In this document: positions 5,807 to 8,954 of the stretch, one piece after another
Layout of the letters: the number at the start of each line of letters is the position of its first letter
Position numbering within the stretch: the stretch's first letter is position 1
Made by a program: the position numbers and the translations under genes
The notes under the pieces: model-generated
What the model saw: the letters and a program-made list of their open reading frames with translations, nothing else
Told to the model about the DNA's origin: nothing
Databases searched by the model: none
NCBI GenBank assembly: GCA_035762175.1
Contig: DASTPP010000439.1
Coordinates: 1-8,954 of the forward strand
Length of the DNA: 8,954 bases
From: DASTPP01 sp035762175
Lineage (GTDB): Bacteria; Myxococcota_A; Polyangia; Polyangiales; Polyangiaceae
Direction: 5' to 3'

Positions 5807-8154
5807 GGCGGCGGCCCCAACAGCCCCGGAATGACGGCCGACCCGTCAGGCGCGGGGGGCGGCGCCCCCCCCGGGTGAGCGCCCCCGCCCGGCGGCCCCT
5901 TCGGCATCGCCTTCTCGACCTCGCTCACCAGGTCCGGCGGGAGCTGCTTCTGCATCTGGCACGCCGGCGGGAAGCCCGCGCGGCACGTGGCGATGGCGAT
6001 CTCGGCGGCCTTCTTCAGGTCGCGCTTGACCCCGCGCCCCTCGCCGTAGCCGGCCGCCGCGAGCATGCACGCCTGGGGCACGCCCTCCATGCAAATCCGC
6101 TCGGCCAGCTGCACGCCCTTGCCCGCCCCGCGCTCGCCGTCGGCGCCGAGCACGAGCGCGCGCGCGAACAGCAGGCACCCTTGGATCGAGCCGAGCTTCT
6201 GGCACGAGGTCTCGAGCATGTTGAGGCCTTCGACCAGCTCGCGCTTGACGCCCTGCCCCGCGACGAGCGCCTGGCCGTAGAAGGCGCACGCGTTGCCGTC
6301 GCCGCGCTCGCACGAGCCCTGGAAGAGCTTGAGCGCCGCGGGCACGTCGCGCTTGCCGTTCATGCCCTCGGCGAGAATCGACCCGAGCGTCGTGCACGCC
6401 GGCGGGTGGCCCTCGTCGCAGGCCTTGCGCACGCGCCGCTCGGCCGAGGCGGGGTCGGGCTTGATCGGGCCGAGGCCCTGCAGCTCGAAGAGCGCGAGCT
6501 GCGTGCAGCCCGCGGGGCTGCCGTCCGCGCAGGCCTTCTGCGTCATCTGCACGGCCTTCGCCTCGTCGGGCGGCATGCCGGGGGCGCCCGAGAGCAGCAG
6601 GCGCGCGATCGGCACGCAGCCGTCGGCCAGGCCGTTGTCGCACGCGCGCTTGAAGTAGCCCATCGCCTGGCCGAGGTCGGGCTCGACGCCGCGGCCGCTC
6701 AGGTAAAACTCGCCGAGCTGCGCGCAGCCCGCCGGCGGCGCCCCCTCGCACGCGTCGCGGAACCACGCCACCGCCCGGTTGAAGTCCTGCTTGACGCCCT
6801 GGCCCGTGGCGTACGCCGTCGCGAGGTAGGCGCACCCCTCTTTCGTGTCGCCCTCGCAGGCCTTGCGGAAGAGCTCGACCCCTTGCGCCTCGTCGCGCGG
6901 CGCGCCCTGGCCGTTGAAGACCATGACGGCCTGGCCGAGACAGCCGCGCTCGTCGTCTTTGGCGCACGAGTCTTTGAAGAGCTCGAAGGCCTTCGCCTCG
7001 TCTTTCGGCACCACCGTGCCGTTCAGGTAGGCGACCCCGAGGTGCGCGCAGCCGCGGGGCTCTTTCTGCTCGCAGGAGCGCTTGAAGTAGTCGATCGCCT
7101 TCGCCTCGTCGTGCGGCACGCCCCCCTCGCCGCGCGCGTGCAGGTGCCCGTAGCCCGCGCACGCGAAGGCGTTGCCCGCGTCGCAGGCCTTCTTGAAGTT
7201 CGCCGCCGCCGCGCTCGCGTCGCGCGCCGTGCCCTTGCCGTTGTACTGCGCCCGCGCGAGCCGCGCGCAGCCCTCCATGTCGTTCGCCGCGCACGCGCGC
7301 CGGAAGTTCGACACCGCCTTCTGCTCGTCGGCCGGCAGCTCGCTCTTGGAGAGCGCGAGGCCGAGCCGCAGGCACGCGGCCGCGTCGGCCGGCTCGCGCT
7401 CGCAGCGGATCGCGCAGGCGGCGCGGTCGTCGTGCTTGCAGCGCTCGTCGAGCGAGGCCTCCTCGCGCCAGTCGAGGTAGCGCTTCACGCCGAAGCCCAC
7501 CGCCACCAGCGCGAGCACGGCGAGCAGCCAGACGCCGCCCCGGCCCGCCCCGCCCCTCTCGGCCGGCGCCGGCCGCGCCGCGGACGCCCGCGCCGGGCGC
7601 GACGGCGGCCCCCCCCCGCGGCGCACCGGGCGCGCCTCGGCCGCCCGCTTCGACGCGCGCTCGTCGCCCTCGTCGCCCTCGTCGTCGTCGTCGCCCTCGT
7701 CGTCGTCGTCGTCGTCGTCGCCCTCGTCGTCGACCGGGGCCTTCGGCGCCGCAGCCGCCGCCTTCTTCTTGGCCGGCGACTTGGGCGAGGGCACCGGCGG
7801 GCTCAACGACAAGGGAGAGAGCGCGTCGACCACGGGCTTCGACCGGGGAGCCTCGTCGAGGCCCGGCGACGAAGGCGCCGCCCCGCCCGCCGTCGGGGCG
7901 GGCTCGGCCGCCGCCGCCTCGACGCGGGGGCTCGAGGCCGCCGCCGCCTCGACGGGCGGGCTCGAAGCTGCCGCCTCGACGGGCGGGCTCGACGCCGGGG
8001 CCGCCTCGGCGCGCGGGGCGGGGGATGCTTCGCCCCCGGCGCCCGCCGCGGCGCCCGGTTCGCTCGCCGCGACCGGCGGGGCCCCCGTTTCGCTCTCGTC
8101 GCGGTCTGGGCCTCGGCCCGCCTGAGTCGTATCGTCGCGCGTTTCGGAAGCCAC
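5803..8154 (-). CDS. Large membrane-anchored Sel1-like repeat protein, Cys-rich (Hcp-like)
   Basis: This 783-aa protein has four parts. Residues 1-205 are disordered: Ala/Pro/Ser-rich with three ASSPPVEAA-type repeats (54-82), a Lys-rich patch (124-138), an almost pure Asp/Glu/Gly tract (142-165) and an Arg/Pro-rich segment. One membrane helix follows (about 207-223). Residues 239-735 carry about fifteen Sel1-like helical repeats of 36-37 residues (YxxGxGVxxDxxKAxxxFxxAC). The tail (750-783) is Pro/Gly-rich. Thirty cysteines fall in fifteen pairs, thirteen as C-x7-C, as in the helicobacter cysteine-rich Hcp proteins where such pairs form disulfides. This suggests N-terminus in the cytoplasm and the repeats in the oxidising periplasm, as a protein-protein scaffold. 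The GTG at 8154 is used: no better in-frame start occurs upstream and no clear Shine-Dalgarno is seen. It is co-transcribed with the lipoprotein by overlap; partner and process are unknown. Confidence 0.92.
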   Translation of the reverse strand: MASETRDDTTQAGRGPDRDESETGAPPVAASEPGAAAGAGGEASPAPRAEAAPASSPPVEAAASSPPVEAAAASSPRVEAAAAEPAPTAGGAAPSSPGLDEAPRSKPVVDALSPLSLSPPVPSPKSPAKKKAAAAAPKAPVDDEGDDDDDDDEGDDDDEGDEGDERASKRAAEARPVRRGGGPPSRPARASAARPAPAERGGAGRGGVWLLAVLALVAVGFGVKRYLDWREEASLDERCKHDDRAACAIRCEREPADAAACLRLGLALSKSELPADEQKAVSNFRRACAANDMEGCARLARAQYNGKGTARDASAAAANFKKACDAGNAFACAGYGHLHARGEGGVPHDEAKAIDYFKRSCEQKEPRGCAHLGVAYLNGTVVPKDEAKAFELFKDSCAKDDERGCLGQAVMVFNGQGAPRDEAQGVELFRKACEGDTKEGCAYLATAYATGQGVKQDFNRAVAWFRDACEGAPPAGCAQLGEFYLSGRGVEPDLGQAMGYFKRACDNGLADGCVPIARLLLSGAPGMPPDEAKAVQMTQKACADGSPAGCTQLALFELQGLGPIKPDPASAERRVRKACDEGHPPACTTLGSILAEGMNGKRDVPAALKLFQGSCERGDGNACAFYGQALVAGQGVKRELVEGLNMLETSCQKLGSIQGCLLFARALVLGADGERGAGKGVQLAERICMEGVPQACMLAAAGYGEGRGVKRDLKKAAEIAIATCRAGFPPACQMQKQLPPDLVSEVEKAMPKGPPGGGAHPGGAPPPAPDGSAVIPGLLGPPP
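7660..7731 (-). repeat. GTC/CTC trinucleotide repeat encoding an acidic tract
   Basis: On the plus strand the stretch is built almost only of GTC, CTC and CCC triplets, with the longest uninterrupted run coding for seven consecutive Asp. It encodes residues 142-165 of the Sel1-repeat protein (Asp/Glu/Gly only). Length changes in whole triplets would keep the frame. Confidence 0.8.
7909..7995 (-). repeat. Three imperfect 27-30-bp tandem repeats in the Sel1-repeat gene
   Basis: The stretch encodes ASSPPVEAA, ASSPPVEAAA and ASSPRVEAAA in series (residues 54-82), in the disordered N-terminal region. Unit length varies by one Ala codon, which points to in-frame slippage or unequal recombination. 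Confidence 0.75.
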
Positions 8155-8207
8155 AGTGAGCGGGCAGCCTAGTCGGCCGGGGCACGCCGTGCGACAAGAA
8201 ACGCGCC
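8155..8207. promoter_or_regulatory. Divergent promoter region of the Sel1-repeat and tail-anchored protein genes
   Basis: Only 53 bp separate the GTG of the minus-strand gene and the ATG of the plus-strand gene, so both promoters should overlap here or lie inside the opposite gene. On the minus strand TTGTCG (8197 to 8192) resembles a -35 box; 17 bp further the sequence is GACTAG, a poor -10 match, and TAGGCT lies 20 bp away. The 8-mer GCGACAAG (8191-8198) is identical to one at 3878-3885 in the other divergent region. No convincing plus-strand promoter is seen. Confidence 0.35.
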
Positions 8208-8795
8208 ATGAGCCGAGACGAACGCGACGCCCCCGAGGCCCCGCCCCCGAGCCCTCGGGCCGCGGGCGAAGGGGGCGCGGGCGAAGAGCGCGCGAACGAG
8301 CCCGGCGAGGGCCAAAAAGGCGCGCGAAAGAAGGGCCCGAGCAAGAAGCGGTCGGGCAAGAAACGCGCGGACGGGCCGGGCGTGGGCGAGGCGGGCGTGG
8401 GCGAGGCGGGCGTGGGCGAGGCCGACGCCGTCGAGCCGGCCGCCGACGAGCCGAGCGCGACCGAAGAGAGCGCCGGCGAGCCCGCCCGCCGCAAGCGCGT
8501 TCGCCGGGGCGCGAGCGCGAGCGCGGCCGACCCTTCCTGGCCCCCCTTCGCGGCCGACTACCCCGACGACCCCGCGCTCGTCGAGCTCGTGCGGGCCTTT
8601 CAGGCAGGCGACTACGGCCGCGTCCGGCGCGAGGCGCCCGCCCTCGCCGAGCGCGGCGGCGACCCCGAGGTGGCCCGCGCCGCGCGCGATCTGCGGGCGC
8701 GCCTCGACCCCGACTCGCTGACGCTCGGCATCTTCATCGGCACCGGGCTCTTGCTCGCGCTGCTCACCGCCTGGGCCTACGGCCACGGGCACTGA
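8208..8795 (+). CDS. Tail-anchored membrane protein of unknown function
   Basis: This 195-aa protein is not a family I recognise. Residues 1-108 are low complexity and probably disordered: Glu/Gly/Pro/Ala-rich, with a strongly basic cluster KGARKKGPSKKRSGKKR (37-53), three GVGEA repeats (58-72), an acidic stretch (72-92) and a second basic patch RRKRVRR (94-100). Residues 120-166 (DPALVELVRAFQAGDYGRVRREAP and following) look like a pair of amphipathic helices of the TPR type. A single hydrophobic segment (about 171-191) lies at the extreme C-terminus, with only four residues (GHGH) after it, so the protein is probably tail-anchored with its bulk in the cytoplasm. The ATG at 8208 gives no strong Shine-Dalgarno. 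It is divergent from the Sel1-repeat gene by 53 bp, and both have helical-repeat character and charged disordered cytoplasmic segments, so a shared process is possible. Confidence 0.85.
   Translation: MSRDERDAPEAPPPSPRAAGEGGAGEERANEPGEGQKGARKKGPSKKRSGKKRADGPGVGEAGVGEAGVGEADAVEPAADEPSATEESAGEPARRKRVRRGASASAADPSWPPFAADYPDDPALVELVRAFQAGDYGRVRREAPALAERGGDPEVARAARDLRARLDPDSLTLGIFIGTGLLLALLTAWAYGHGH
8378..8422 (+). repeat. Three exact 15-bp tandem repeats
   Basis: GGGCGTGGGCGAGGC is present three times in a row (8378-8392, 8393-8407, 8408-8422), encoding GVGEA units in the disordered part of the tail-anchored protein. The exact identity of all three copies points to recent expansion. Copy-number changes stay in frame. 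Confidence 0.9.
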
Positions 8796-8810
8796 CCCCG
8801 CGCCGCGCCC

Positions 8811-8831
8811 GCCCCGCGCGCCGGCCGGGGC
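8811..8831. terminator. Hairpin in the convergent intergenic region
   Basis: GCCCCG (8811-8816) pairs with CGGGGC (8826-8831) over a 9-nt loop that itself contains the palindrome GCCGGC. It lies between the ends of two convergent genes. There is no T tract on either strand, so it is only a possible terminator. Confidence 0.3.
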
Positions 8832-8849
8832 CGCGCCCGAGCGCGCCGT

Positions 8850-8954
8850 TCAGCCCTCGAGCAAGAAGCGCGAGAGCACGGCGAGCAGCTCGCGCCCGAG
8901 CCCGGGGTGGCTCTCCATGACGGCGAGCAGGGCCTCGAGCTCGGACCGGTAGGC
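8850..8954 (-). CDS. C-terminal end of an unidentified protein (partial)
   Basis: The right edge holds an open minus-strand frame that runs off the window and ends with TGA at 8850-8852. It gives 34 residues, AYRSELEALLAV, then MESHPGLGRELLAV, then LSRFLLEG at the C-terminus. The segment looks like amphipathic alpha helix, with Leu/Ala spaced every three to four residues, and third positions are strongly GC, as in the neighbouring genes. It is convergent with the tail-anchored protein gene, 54 bp away. The fragment is too short to assign a family, and a chance open frame cannot be fully excluded. Confidence 0.5.
   Translation of the reverse strand, partial: AYRSELEALLAVMESHPGLGRELLAVLSRFLLEG

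Noticed and set aside
7660..8007. A CRISPR array or similar spaced repeat
   Set aside because: The repeats are in-frame coding tandem repeats without unique spacers.
5846..8494. Minus-strand 882-residue and plus-strand 765-residue open frames over the Sel1-repeat gene
   Set aside because: Both are Arg- or Ala/Arg-rich shadows of the Sel1 gene, which alone shows periodic repeats, a membrane helix and regular cysteines.

Overview
The window is very GC-rich DNA with GC-saturated third codon positions, densely coded, with alternative GTG/TTG starts and large Ala/Pro-rich proteins. It lacks rRNA, tRNA, CRISPR and mobile-element signatures. The gene content (a glutathione-dependent formaldehyde module, a CrtI/CrtD-class FAD desaturase, a long cysteine-patterned Sel1-repeat protein, a lipoprotein, and an unrecognised tail-anchored protein) best fits a Myxococcota (deltaproteobacterial) chromosome. 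That assignment is inference from style, not from a marker gene.

Layout. Positions 1-270 hold a strong intrinsic terminator that closes an upstream gene outside the window, followed by a repeat-rich regulatory stretch. Positions 271-2231 (+) are a tight two-gene operon, frmA (S-(hydroxymethyl)glutathione dehydrogenase) and fghA (S-formylglutathione hydrolase). Together they convert S-hydroxymethylglutathione to formate and regenerate glutathione. Positions 2301-3827 (-) encode a CrtI/CrtD/CrtISO-type FAD oxidoreductase. It is divergent from 3955-5166 (+), which encodes a geranylgeranyl-reductase-type flavoprotein; the two share a 127-bp intergenic region with a candidate promoter and a 16-bp palindrome. 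Both belong to families that desaturate, isomerise or saturate polyprenyl chains, so a joint role in isoprenoid tailoring is plausible, but no prenyl synthase or phytoene synthase lies in the window to fix the substrate.

Positions 5192-8154 (-) are a two-gene operon. The first gene is a 783-aa membrane protein with a long disordered, acidic N-terminal region, one membrane segment and about fifteen Cys-pair Sel1-like repeats. The second, overlapping it by TTGA, is a small lipoprotein. Divergent from the Sel1 gene, 53 bp away, is a 195-aa tail-anchored protein (8208-8795, +) with a Lys/Arg-rich N-terminal half. The C-terminal end of a further minus-strand gene enters at the right edge (8850-8954).

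Nothing here proves a new system. The least explained part is the Sel1 protein, lipoprotein and tail-anchored protein cluster: it joins a predicted periplasmic disulfide-rich repeat scaffold, an envelope lipoprotein and a membrane protein with an oppositely charged cytoplasmic segment. The second most interesting part is the repeat architecture in front of frmA (an 18-bp inverted repeat, three copies of CGAACCC, and a 10-G run in a candidate promoter spacer), which suggests uncharacterised control of formaldehyde detoxification.
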